Source: Thiocapsa rosea
Lineage (GTDB): Bacteria; Pseudomonadota; Gammaproteobacteria; Chromatiales; Chromatiaceae
Length of the DNA: 64,000 nucleotides
Assembly: GCF_003634315.1 (NCBI RefSeq)
Contig: NZ_RBXL01000001.1
Span: 1,658,501 to 1,722,500, forward strand
Reading direction: 5' to 3'
Shown: one piece after another, positions 26,149 through 33,347 of the stretch
Position numbering within the stretch: position 1 is the first letter of the stretch
Layout of the letters: each line of letters opens with the position of its first letter
The notes under the pieces: generated by a model
Told to the model about the DNA's origin: nothing
The model's input: only the letters and a program-made list of their open reading frames with translations
The model's database searches: none
Program-made: the position numbers and the translations under genes

Positions 26149-26765
26149 ACCGCGCGCGGCGTCGCCGTCATTCCGAGCGAGGCGGCGAGCAACCGGACCA
26201 AGCCGGCCTCGATCTCGGGCATCGACACGTCCGGGACCAGATCCGACACCCGGGTGACGGCAAGGCCGGGATAGCCGCAGGGGTTGATCCGACCGAAGGG
26301 GTCGAGATCGAGGCTCACGTTCAGGGCGAGTCCGTGATAGCTGCAGCCGTTGCGGATGCGTAGACCCAGCGAGGCGACCTTGGCGCCCGCGACATAGACA
26401 CCGGGAGCGTCCGCACGGCGCTCGGCCGCCACCTCCAGGGTTGCGAGCAGGTCGATCACGGCCTGCTCCAGGAGACCGACCAAGCGCTTGACGCCGAGCC
26501 CGGCCCGACGCAGATCGAGCAGAATATAGACGACCAACTGTCCGGGACCGTGATAGGTCACCTGCCCCCCGCGGTCCACCTTGATCACCGGGATTGGGCC
26601 AGGGTCCAGCAGATGCTCCTCGCGGCCGGCCTGGCCGAGTGTGAACACGGGGGGGTGCTCGAGCAGCCAGAGCTCGTCCGGGGTGTCCGGGCCGCGCAGG
26701 TCGGTGAATTCGCGCATCCCCTCCAAGGTCGGAAGATAGTCCCGAAGGCCCGGTAGACGACGCAC
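26145..26765 (-). CDS. lipB: Octanoyl-[ACP]:protein N-octanoyltransferase
   Basis: LipB transfers octanoate from acyl carrier protein to lipoyl domains, the first step of lipoate synthesis. Recognisable motifs are [32 protein letters not shown], the catalytic lysine in [16 protein letters not shown] and the acyl-accepting cysteine in [14 protein letters not shown]. The start is unclear. GTG at 26765 begins with the family-like [11 protein letters not shown], while the longer frame to TTG 26849 is encoded by repeat R13 and looks artificial. The stop TAA comes from repeat R12. ybeD and the dacA-type gene lie upstream on the same strand, as in E. coli. Confidence 0.93.
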   Translation of the reverse strand: MRRLPGLRDYLPTLEGMREFTDLRGPDTPDELWLLEHPPVFTLGQAGREEHLLDPGPIPVIKVDRGGQVTYHGPGQLVVYILLDLRRAGLGVKRLVGLLEQAVIDLLATLEVAAERRADAPGVYVAGAKVASLGLRIRNGCSYHGLALNVSLDLDPFGRINPCGYPGLAVTRVSDLVPDVSMPEIEAGLVRLLAASLGMTATPRAV

Positions 26766-26791
26766 CAGGAGCGGACGCGAGCCATCGTTGG

Positions 26792-26990
26792 CCGCGCTTA
26801 GGCTGCCTCCAGAGTGAAGTGCGCCATTTTCATGTTGTGTCGGGCTCAAGGATTTTTCCGACCTTGTGGAGGCGCGGTTCGAAATCTAATTCTCTGAATA
26901 CTTTAAACCGCGCCAGCTCCGACAGTTGTCGGAGCTGGCGCGGCCAAGTCAATCCAACACACGACGCATACCGCATCGGGCGCGGTTTAA
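26792..26990. repeat. Palindromic repeat pair (R13 ~26792-26882, R14 26904-26990)
   Basis: R13 is a decayed A-type copy running into the 5' part of the lipB frame. R14 is an intact A-type copy with a 34-base internal palindrome at 26909-26942 (16-bp arms, two-base centre). The spacer is about 21 bases and A/T-rich. R14, read on the minus strand, supplies the ybeD stop codon. Confidence 0.85.
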
Positions 26991-27319
26991 ATCACCCAAA
27001 CGACCGACTCGTGTGCGGTGAGATCGCAGTAGATGGCATCGAGCTGCGCGCGGCTCTCGGCCTGGATGGTCAGGGTCACCGAGATCCACTTGCCGCCGCT
27101 GCTCGAGCGGGCGCTCACGTCCGCCGGCTCGGGTCGCGGTGCATGCCGGCTGACGATCTCGATCACCAATGCCTCGAAATGCCCGTCGGCACGCCCCATC
27201 GCCTTGATCGGAAAGCGGCAGGGAAAGACGAAAACGGGCTCGGACGCGTCGGGTTCGGGCATGTCCGGCGCCGGCGCCCGGGACGAGATCGGTTTCGACG
27301 GGGGCTTAGATTCGGCCAT
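26987..27319 (-). CDS. ybeD: DUF493 / YbeD family protein
   Basis: A 110-residue homologue of E. coli YbeD (UPF0250), a small protein with an ACT-like fold encoded next to lipB. The conserved part is FPCRFPIKAMGRADGHFEAL, followed by SSSGGKWISVTLTIQAESRAQ and LDAIYCDLTAHESV. A Pro/Ser-rich N-terminal extension of about 25 residues precedes it, longer than in E. coli (87 residues). The ATG at 27319 is used because the upstream frame overlaps the carboxypeptidase gene. The TAA stop is provided by repeat R14. The molecular role is not established. Confidence 0.88.
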   Translation of the reverse strand: MAESKPPSKPISSRAPAPDMPEPDASEPVFVFPCRFPIKAMGRADGHFEALVIEIVSRHAPRPEPADVSARSSSGGKWISVTLTIQAESRAQLDAIYCDLTAHESVVWVI

Positions 27320-27347
27320 CTCGCACCTGGATATCGGCCTGACTCGA

Positions 27348-28490
27348 TCAGAACAATCTGAGAACACTGTCTTTGGCCATCTGCCAAAGACCGCCCTTGC
27401 CGACCTCTTCGAGCGCAACCAAAGGCACGCGATTGATTTCTTCCTCGCCGAGCATAACCACGATCTCGCCGACCTGTGCACCGCGTTCGATGGGGGCGGT
27501 CAGGCTATCGACCGATTTTTCCAGGCGCGCGCTGAGTTCGGCGTAACGCCCGCGCTGGAAGGTCGCGAAGACATCCGCCTCGGGGCCGACAGGCAACATC
27601 TGCTTGTCGCCCATCCAGACGCGCAAGGTTTCGACCGGCTCGTCGGCGGGATACAGGCGATGGCTCTCGTAGAAGCGAAAACCGTAGTTCATCAGGGCAA
27701 GACTGGCCTCGGCCCGCGCATTGGGCGTGGGCGAGCCCATCACCACCGAGACGAGCCGCATGTCGTCGCGCTTGGACGAGGACACCAGACAGTACCCGGC
27801 GGCCTGGGTATAACCTGTCTTGATCCCGTCCGCGGTCTCGTCGCGACGCAGCATGGGGTTGCGGTTTTGCTGTGTAATCCCGCCGAAGGTGAACTCACGC
27901 GTGCTGTACCAGGCGTAGAACTCGGGGAACTCCCGAATGATCGCCATGGCGACCGTGGCGATGTCGCGCGCGGTGATATAGAGCTCCGGATCGGGTAAAC
28001 CATGCGGATTGGTGAAGTGGCTTCCGGTCATCCCGAGCCGCTGTGCGTGGGCGTTCATGAGCCCCGCGAAGGCATCGACGCTCCCCCCGACATGCTCGGC
28101 GAGTGCGACGCTGGCATCGTTGCCCGACTGTACGATCATGCCCATGAGCAGATCTTGGATCGTGACCTGCTTGCCGACCTCGATGAACATCTTCGACCCG
28201 CCGGTGCGCCAGGCTCGCTCGCTGACGTAGGCATTGTCGGTCAGGGCAACCTTGCCGGCCGCAATCTCTCGGAACACCACGTAACCGGTCATGATCTTGG
28301 TCAGACTCGCCGGCTCCAAGCGCTCGTCCGCATTCATCTCGGCGAGGATCTGCCCGCTGTTGAAATCGAGCAGCAGGTAGCCCTTGGCCGCGACCTGGGG
28401 CGGATCCGGGACGGGTTGCCGGGTTTGCGCCATCGCAGGCGAAAGCGCAAAAACACAGATCAGCAACAACAGCGTGGAGACTAACTTCAT
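27348..28490 (-). CDS. dacA: D-alanyl-D-alanine carboxypeptidase (PBP5/6 type)
   Basis: A periplasmic penicillin-binding protein that trims the terminal D-Ala from peptidoglycan pentapeptides. Length is 380 residues with a signal peptide (MKLVSTLLLLICVFALSPAMA). The active-site triad motifs are all visible: SLTK with Ser62, SGN (IVQSGNDAS) and KTG (DGIKTGYTQAAGYC). The C-terminal PBP5 domain ends in a short amphipathic tail (GGLWQMAKDSVLRLF) typical of the membrane-anchoring helix. ybeD and lipB follow on the same strand, the conserved dacA-ybeD-lipB order. Confidence 0.95.
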   Translation of the reverse strand: MKLVSTLLLLICVFALSPAMAQTRQPVPDPPQVAAKGYLLLDFNSGQILAEMNADERLEPASLTKIMTGYVVFREIAAGKVALTDNAYVSERAWRTGGSKMFIEVGKQVTIQDLLMGMIVQSGNDASVALAEHVGGSVDAFAGLMNAHAQRLGMTGSHFTNPHGLPDPELYITARDIATVAMAIIREFPEFYAWYSTREFTFGGITQQNRNPMLRRDETADGIKTGYTQAAGYCLVSSSKRDDMRLVSVVMGSPTPNARAEASLALMNYGFRFYESHRLYPADEPVETLRVWMGDKQMLPVGPEADVFATFQRGRYAELSARLEKSVDSLTAPIERGAQVGEIVVMLGEEEINRVPLVALEEVGKGGLWQMAKDSVLRLF

Positions 28491-28712
28491 GTGGGACTTC
28501 CGCAGGTCGGGATGGGAGGCGCTTGACCGGATGCATTCTAACCGCCGTCCGACGTATTTGGCATCCGCATCGGGGCGGGGTCGGCCCCGGAAGCCTCGCG
28601 CGCGCCTGCGATGTCGTGGGTGCTTACGGCGGGGTGTGGACCTCGGGCGTGGGAGCAAACGAGGGCCTCCGGTCCGGACTCGGCTGCCGACGGATCCGTT
28701 CGGATCCAGCAC

Positions 28713-28738
28713 GTCGGCGCGAATTTATTCGCACCGAC
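28713..28738. repeat. Short hairpin GTCGGCGCGAAT-TT-ATTCGCACCGAC
   Basis: An inverted repeat with 12-base arms and one mismatch, 26 bases downstream of the cytochrome b stop on the minus strand. No T-run follows, so it is not a classical terminator. It could stabilise the 3' end of the transcript. Confidence 0.6.
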
Positions 28739-28763
28739 GCGCCGGCCACCACCGGATTTCGGC

Positions 28764-29417
28764 TCAGCGGATGTCTCCCGGCTGATCCTTGCTCAGATAG
28801 GCTTCTTCCTCGGGGGATAGATCCACCTCGTCGAAGCCGTTGATCATCGGCATCAGGTGTTCGCGGAAGGAGTGCCCGATCGTGAGCATGTAGACATGGA
28901 TGAGCACGAACGCCAGGATCAGAAAGGCCGCTGCCGTGTGTACCATCGCGACGTCGCTGAGCCACTGCGTGGCATCGGGCAGGTTGCGCCAGGCGAAATA
29001 GGAGAGATAGGCGAGTCCGGTGATCCAGATCGCCGGAAACAGCACGATCTTAAGCATGAGGTAGGCCAGCGCCTGCAAGGGGTTGTGCTTGCGCCAATAG
29101 GCCTTGCGGTAGGGGTGGCGCTCGCCCTTGAAGATGCCGTAGCTGTAGAAGCGCAGCACGCCCCACATCCCGGCTGCGGACGGGATGAAGTGGCGCCAGG
29201 TGCGCGTCGTAAAGAGCCAGAAGACACTGAAGATCCACAGCAGGAGGAGCGCGAAGGCGGCCGAGGTATGCAGGGTGACCGCGTCTTCGAAGCTGAAGAG
29301 ACTATGGAAACCATGCACCCCGAAGCCGGTGATCAAGAGTGTGACGATGAGCAGCATCTGGGACCAGTGCCAGAAGCGCTCGAACAGGCTGAAGATCTTG
29401 ACGCGGCGTGTGGCCAT
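28764..29417 (-). CDS. Cytochrome b561-type membrane subunit
   Basis: A 217-residue di-heme cytochrome b-like membrane protein with four hydrophobic helices: MLLIVTLLITGFGVHGF, AAFALLLLWIFSVFWLF, IVLFPAIWITGLAYLSYFAW and AAAFLILAFVLIHVYML. Histidines suited to heme ligation lie in FERFWHWSQ, TLHTSAAFA, VHTAAAF and LIHVYM. It overlaps the upstream octaheme cytochrome gene by one base (TGATG), so the pair is translationally coupled. It probably links the periplasmic cytochrome to the quinone pool, which is an inference from context. Confidence 0.88.
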   Translation of the reverse strand: MATRRVKIFSLFERFWHWSQMLLIVTLLITGFGVHGFHSLFSFEDAVTLHTSAAFALLLLWIFSVFWLFTTRTWRHFIPSAAGMWGVLRFYSYGIFKGERHPYRKAYWRKHNPLQALAYLMLKIVLFPAIWITGLAYLSYFAWRNLPDATQWLSDVAMVHTAAAFLILAFVLIHVYMLTIGHSFREHLMPMINGFDEVDLSPEEEAYLSKDQPGDIR

Positions 29418-31072
29418 CAGTGGTGCTCTCCTTTGGAGCCATGGGACGGCGAGAAGAAGCGAACCAGGCCGTGGATGAGAATGCCGCCCAAGGTGCCGGC
29501 GACCAGAAGCGTCCCGATGATGTCCACCCAGCGGTTACGGTCCCGGCCCGGAATGTAGACACCCTCGACCGAGGTCAACCGACTGCGGGTCGGGATATGG
29601 CAGTCGCCGCAACTCAGTGCCTGCTCCTTGGGCGCGACCATATGGGTGATGGGCCACCAGGAGATGGTCTGGATGAAGCCGAACTCGCCTGAATAGGGCA
29701 GTCCGAAGTCGGCCATGCCCTTGGCGATCGACTTGCCCATCTCGTAGTTGCCCCAGTAGGCGGCGTCGTCCTCGCCCCACAGATGGGTGTAGACCAGGGT
29801 GCCGTTGCCTTTGTCGTAGGGCTGCCAGGTTTGCATGCGTTTGAAGGGCCAGATCCGAGATTTCGGATCCTCGCGCGAGCCGGTGAAACCGTTGATTTCG
29901 ATGGACTCGGCCTGCGGATCGAATGTGGTGTCGATGGTGGTGTAGAGCATCTGGCCATCGAACCAGCCATAGCTGGGGGGAAAGTTTTCGTCGAAGGTGA
30001 AATCGCCCTTGATCGACTTGTAGGTGTAACGGTGGTCGCCGTTGCCCTGGATGTAGCCTTCCTCGTGATAGCCCTCGCCGTCCCGCGTCTTGCCGGCGGT
30101 GCGCCAATCCCAACTGACGACGGTTGCGACACCGCCGCGCGCGATCTCGGGGATGTGGCAGGTCTGGCAGGCAATGCTCTGCACGTGATCGTTGAGCTTG
30201 AAGGCCGCGAGCGAATTCACCGGATGCGGCGAGAGTCCGTGACAGGACTCGCAGGTGGCCACGTCGCTGCGTTGTCCCGGCTTGCCCATGCCCTCGGTGT
30301 CTTTGGAGATGACTTGGTAGCGGCTGCCGGCCCAAATATGGCGGTTGGTGACGTGGCAGGCGGTGCAGGCGAAGTTGAGACCGTCGACACCCATGTGGAC
30401 GTCGAGTGTTCTCGGCGGGTTCTTCAGGGCCGTGGACAGGTCGCCGTGCTTGACGTTGTCGCCGCCGCCGCCGTTGAAGTGGCAGGCCCCGCAGTTGGCG
30501 CGTTGCGGAAGTCCCACGCTGCGTGCGACCGCGGCCAGGTCGATCGGGGGCTTGCCCTCGAACATGACCGAGCAGGCCGCATGTCCGTCGCTGTTCGGGG
30601 TCTTGTAATAGGTGCCGGTGGTTTCGTGGCAGACCAGACAGTCGATGTTGGTCTCGTCGGTGAAGTCGAAGCTCTCGTCCTTCCAGCCGTAGCCGGCGTG
30701 GCACTGGGCGCACATCCCTTCATTGCCGCGGGAGTTGGTGCAGAAGTTGTTGATCAGATACCGTTTGCCGAGCTGCTGGCCGGTCTCCTCGTTGGTGTAG
30801 GACCAGGTCCAGTGGATGTTGCGCATGAAGTGATCGCCGGCCTCGGTGTGGCAGCCGAGACAAGCGACCGTGACCTCGGGTCCGGAGCTGAACGGCCCTC
30901 GGAGCTGGTCGAACTTGGTGTGATCGGCGGTGCCCCCTTGCAGTGGGCCGGAGATCTGGGGAGCCGGAACGGCTGTCGCCGGCGGTGTCGGCCAGTTATC
31001 CCGGGCACTTGAGCTTGCGCTGAAGAGTGCGATCAAAAGAAGGCCGGCGACGGCGCCGATCGAGGCTCGCAT
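29417..31072 (-). CDS. Octaheme c-type cytochrome, tetrathionate reductase (OTR) family
   Basis: A 551-residue periplasmic multiheme cytochrome. I count exactly eight CXXCH motifs: CLGCH, CAQCH, CLVCH, CGACH, CTACH, CESCH, CQTCH and CGDCH. A signal peptide starts the protein (MRASIGAVAGLLLIALFSAS). The GYGWKDESFDF stretch may hold the lysine that replaces a distal ligand in Shewanella OTR. A C-terminal hydrophobic helix (WVDIIGTLLVAGTLGGILIH) anchors it in the membrane. Shewanella OTR reduces tetrathionate, nitrite and hydroxylamine in vitro. In a sulfur phototroph, tetrathionate or another sulfur compound is a plausible substrate, but this is inference. It is coupled to the cytochrome b gene. 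Confidence 0.9.
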   Translation of the reverse strand: MRASIGAVAGLLLIALFSASSSARDNWPTPPATAVPAPQISGPLQGGTADHTKFDQLRGPFSSGPEVTVACLGCHTEAGDHFMRNIHWTWSYTNEETGQQLGKRYLINNFCTNSRGNEGMCAQCHAGYGWKDESFDFTDETNIDCLVCHETTGTYYKTPNSDGHAACSVMFEGKPPIDLAAVARSVGLPQRANCGACHFNGGGGDNVKHGDLSTALKNPPRTLDVHMGVDGLNFACTACHVTNRHIWAGSRYQVISKDTEGMGKPGQRSDVATCESCHGLSPHPVNSLAAFKLNDHVQSIACQTCHIPEIARGGVATVVSWDWRTAGKTRDGEGYHEEGYIQGNGDHRYTYKSIKGDFTFDENFPPSYGWFDGQMLYTTIDTTFDPQAESIEINGFTGSREDPKSRIWPFKRMQTWQPYDKGNGTLVYTHLWGEDDAAYWGNYEMGKSIAKGMADFGLPYSGEFGFIQTISWWPITHMVAPKEQALSCGDCHIPTRSRLTSVEGVYIPGRDRNRWVDIIGTLLVAGTLGGILIHGLVRFFSPSHGSKGEHH

Positions 31073-31606
31073 GGTGTGGCTCCGGAAGGTGAGCTGGGGC
31101 CGGTTCTATGCCCGGTCGTGGTCAGGACATGCGCTACCGCTACCGCTGCCGCCCGCCCGATTACGCTCTGGCAGACTAGTTCAGATGCGTCGCTTTTTCC
31201 CTGACGAGGCGCAATGATTTTCGTGGTATCCCGAGTGCGCGTGGGTTTTCCGGGAGGCAGGGCCGACGATTCGTGTGATGCGGCTAAACCGCGCCCGGTG
31301 CGGTATGCGCCATGTGTTGGAATGGCTTGGCCGCGTCAGCTCCGACGACTGTCGGAGCTGACGCGGTTTAAGAATCCTTTCTTGGCCGCAGCGACAACCA
31401 CTTTCGTCCCGTCCGACGCCCTTCATATCCGGCTCGCAATGGCTCTGGTCAGGTCATCCTATGGAAGGGGGAAAGGAGCGATTTCCGGTAATATGTCGGA
31501 AGCATCCCGGCCGCTTCATACCGTGCCGGGCGAACCGGTCGTTCATGCTCGGAGTGCTGGGCGATTCCTTATCCGATGTGCTCCACCAAAGGTCGCGAAA
31601 GCAGCA
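31073..31606. other. Divergent intergenic region upstream of octaheme cytochrome and corrinoid operon
   Basis: Repeat R15 (31285-31371) lies in the middle. A short GCTACC-type direct repeat is near 31133-31150. No gene is seen. A plus-strand open frame from 31214 runs through the repeat and is judged an artefact. I looked for a cobalamin riboswitch before the corrinoid gene and could not recognise a B12 box. Confidence 0.5.
31285..31371. repeat. Palindromic intergenic repeat, single copy (R15)
   Basis: TAAACCGCGCCCGGTGCGG ... GCTGACGCGGTTTAA, with internal hairpin GTCAGCTCCGAC...GTCGGAGCTGAC. It has an A-type left half and a B-type right arm, so it looks hybrid. Confidence 0.9.
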
Positions 31607-32260
31607 ATGACAGATGCGGATCCGGTCGAGACCTTCCTCAACGCTCTGCTGGCGATGGACCGCGTCGCGGCGAAGCGGGCGCTCGGCGGCCCGGGCGAGG
31701 CCGCTGCCCGGCTCGATGTCGTCGAGCGTTTGGTCGTGCCGTCCCTCGAGCGTATCGGGGATCTCTGGGAGCGCGGCGAGGTCTCTCTGTCGCAGGTCTA
31801 TATGAGCGGTCGGATGTGCGAGGAGATGGTCGACGCCATCCTGCCTCCGTGCGATCCGCGTCGGGTGGATCAGCCGCCGATGGCGATCGCTGTGCTCGAC
31901 GACTATCACCTGCTCGGAAAACGCATGGTGTATTCGGTCCTGCGCGCCAGCGGCTACGAGTTGAAGGACTACGGTACACTCGACGCCGATACCCTGGTCA
32001 GTCGGGTTGTTCGCGACGGCATCGTCGTGCTGCTGATCTCGGTCTTGATGCTTCCCTCGGCGCTGCACATCAAAAGAGTCCGAGAGGCGATGGATCGGGC
32101 CGGTTGTCGTCCGTTCATCCTGGTTGGCGGCGCGCCCTTTCGTTTCGATACCGAACTTTGGCGGGAGGTCGGCGCCGACGCCATGGCCGGTACCGCGGCC
32201 GAGGGCGTCACCCTGGTCCGCAAGTTCCTTGACGACCTGCCCAAGGAGCATCGCGCATGA
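31607..32260 (+). CDS. Corrinoid (methyl-B12) binding protein
   Basis: A 217-residue protein of the MtaC/MtbC type. The N-terminal four-helix cap region (residues ~1-85; WERGEVSLSQVYMSGRMCEE) precedes a Rossmann-like B12 domain. The lower-ligand motif DxHxxG is present as Asp99-Tyr-His101-Leu-Leu-Gly104. The second signature appears as LLISVLML, and the third as ILVGGAPFR. Such proteins carry a methyl group on cobalamin between methyltransferases. The next gene starts in an ATGA overlap and encodes a UroD-fold methyltransferase, so they probably form a substrate:corrinoid methyl transfer pair. The start at 31607 follows the repeat-bearing leader. Confidence 0.92.
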   Translation: MTDADPVETFLNALLAMDRVAAKRALGGPGEAAARLDVVERLVVPSLERIGDLWERGEVSLSQVYMSGRMCEEMVDAILPPCDPRRVDQPPMAIAVLDDYHLLGKRMVYSVLRASGYELKDYGTLDADTLVSRVVRDGIVVLLISVLMLPSALHIKRVREAMDRAGCRPFILVGGAPFRFDTELWREVGADAMAGTAAEGVTLVRKFLDDLPKEHRA

Positions 32261-33345
32261 GCACTCGCCCCATGACCTCGCTCGAACGCGTACTGACCGC
32301 GCTCGGCCATCGGGAGCCGGACCGGGTTCCGCTGTTTCTCCTGCTCACCATGCACGGTGCCCAAGAGCTCGGACTCTCCATCGAGACCTACTTCTCGCGA
32401 CCGGAGTATGTGATCGAAGGTCAGCTGCGGCTCCAACGCAAGTATCGCAACGATTGCCTCTACTCCTTCTTCTACGCCTCGGTCGAGACCGAGGCGTGGG
32501 GCGGGGATGTGCTCTATACCGACGACGGCCCGCCCAATGCCGGCCGCCCCGTCATTCGGACACCGGAGCAGATCCGCACGTTGGAACCGCCGCGGGTCGC
32601 TGATTGTGCCTGTCTGGTCAAGGTGCTGGAGGCCACCCGTGGCCTGAAGGCGGCAGGCGACGGCGAGACCCCCATCATCGGCGTGGTCATGTCGCCCTTC
32701 TCGGTGCCGGTGATGCAGATGGGCTTCGAAGCCTATCTTATTCTCATGTTCGAGCAGCCCGACCTCTTCGAGCACCTGATGCGTCTGAACGAGGCTTTTT
32801 GTATCGACTGGGCGAACGCCCAGTTGGCCGCGGGTGCCACGGCCATCTGTTATTTCGACCCGGTCTCGTCCTCGACCATCGTCTCGCCCGAGCACTTTCG
32901 CAGGACCGGGCTTCAGGTCGCGAAGCGCACGCTGGCCGGGATCAAGGGGCCGGTGGCGATGCATTTCGCATCCGGTCGCTGCACGCCGATCCTGGATGAT
33001 CTCCCCGACACCGGTGCGGCGGTCATCGGCGTCAGCGTGCTCGACGATCTCGCCGCACTCAAGCAGCGTGCGGCCGGTAAGATGGCGTTGCTCGGAAACC
33101 TCAACGGTGTGGAGATGCGACGTTGGACGCCGGAGCAGGCCGAGGCGCAGGTCAAGGCGGCGATCGCCGCGGCCGGTCACGGCGGCGGATTCATCCTCTC
33201 CGACAACCACGGCGAGATCCCCTACCAAGTCCCTGAAGATACGCTGTTGGCCGTCTCCGAGGCGGTTCATCGCTGGGGAGCCTATCCGCTGGCTGTCTCC
33301 GGCGAGCGCGCAAGCGCCCCGCCACCGAAGGTTCCGCGGAGCTGA
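32257..33345 (+). CDS. Uroporphyrinogen decarboxylase-family (MtaA/MtbA-like) methyltransferase
   Basis: A 362-residue TIM-barrel protein of the UroD superfamily. The N-terminus (MTSLERVLTALGHREPDRVP) is characteristic of this group. It overlaps the corrinoid gene by ATGA. MtaA-type enzymes bind zinc through a His-x-Cys pair and a later Cys. Here the matching place reads MHFASGRC (His236, Ala238, Cys242), and the later site is LSDNHGE (His318). The canonical Cys ligands are therefore absent or shifted. The methyl donor or acceptor cannot be named: methylamines, methoxy compounds and methylthiols are possible. It is not HemE, given the corrinoid partner. Confidence 0.87.
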   Translation: MSTRPMTSLERVLTALGHREPDRVPLFLLLTMHGAQELGLSIETYFSRPEYVIEGQLRLQRKYRNDCLYSFFYASVETEAWGGDVLYTDDGPPNAGRPVIRTPEQIRTLEPPRVADCACLVKVLEATRGLKAAGDGETPIIGVVMSPFSVPVMQMGFEAYLILMFEQPDLFEHLMRLNEAFCIDWANAQLAAGATAICYFDPVSSSTIVSPEHFRRTGLQVAKRTLAGIKGPVAMHFASGRCTPILDDLPDTGAAVIGVSVLDDLAALKQRAAGKMALLGNLNGVEMRRWTPEQAEAQVKAAIAAAGHGGGFILSDNHGEIPYQVPEDTLLAVSEAVHRWGAYPLAVSGERASAPPPKVPRS

Positions 33346-33347
33346 CC

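Noticed and set aside
31214-31606. N-terminal extension of the corrinoid protein gene to 31214
   Set aside because: The extension translates repeat R15 and has no domain. The ATG at 31607 gives a normal corrinoid protein.
31372-31606. Cobalamin riboswitch upstream of the corrinoid operon
   Set aside because: I looked for a B12-box-like sequence and paired stems and could not identify them by eye. A covariance-model scan would be decisive.
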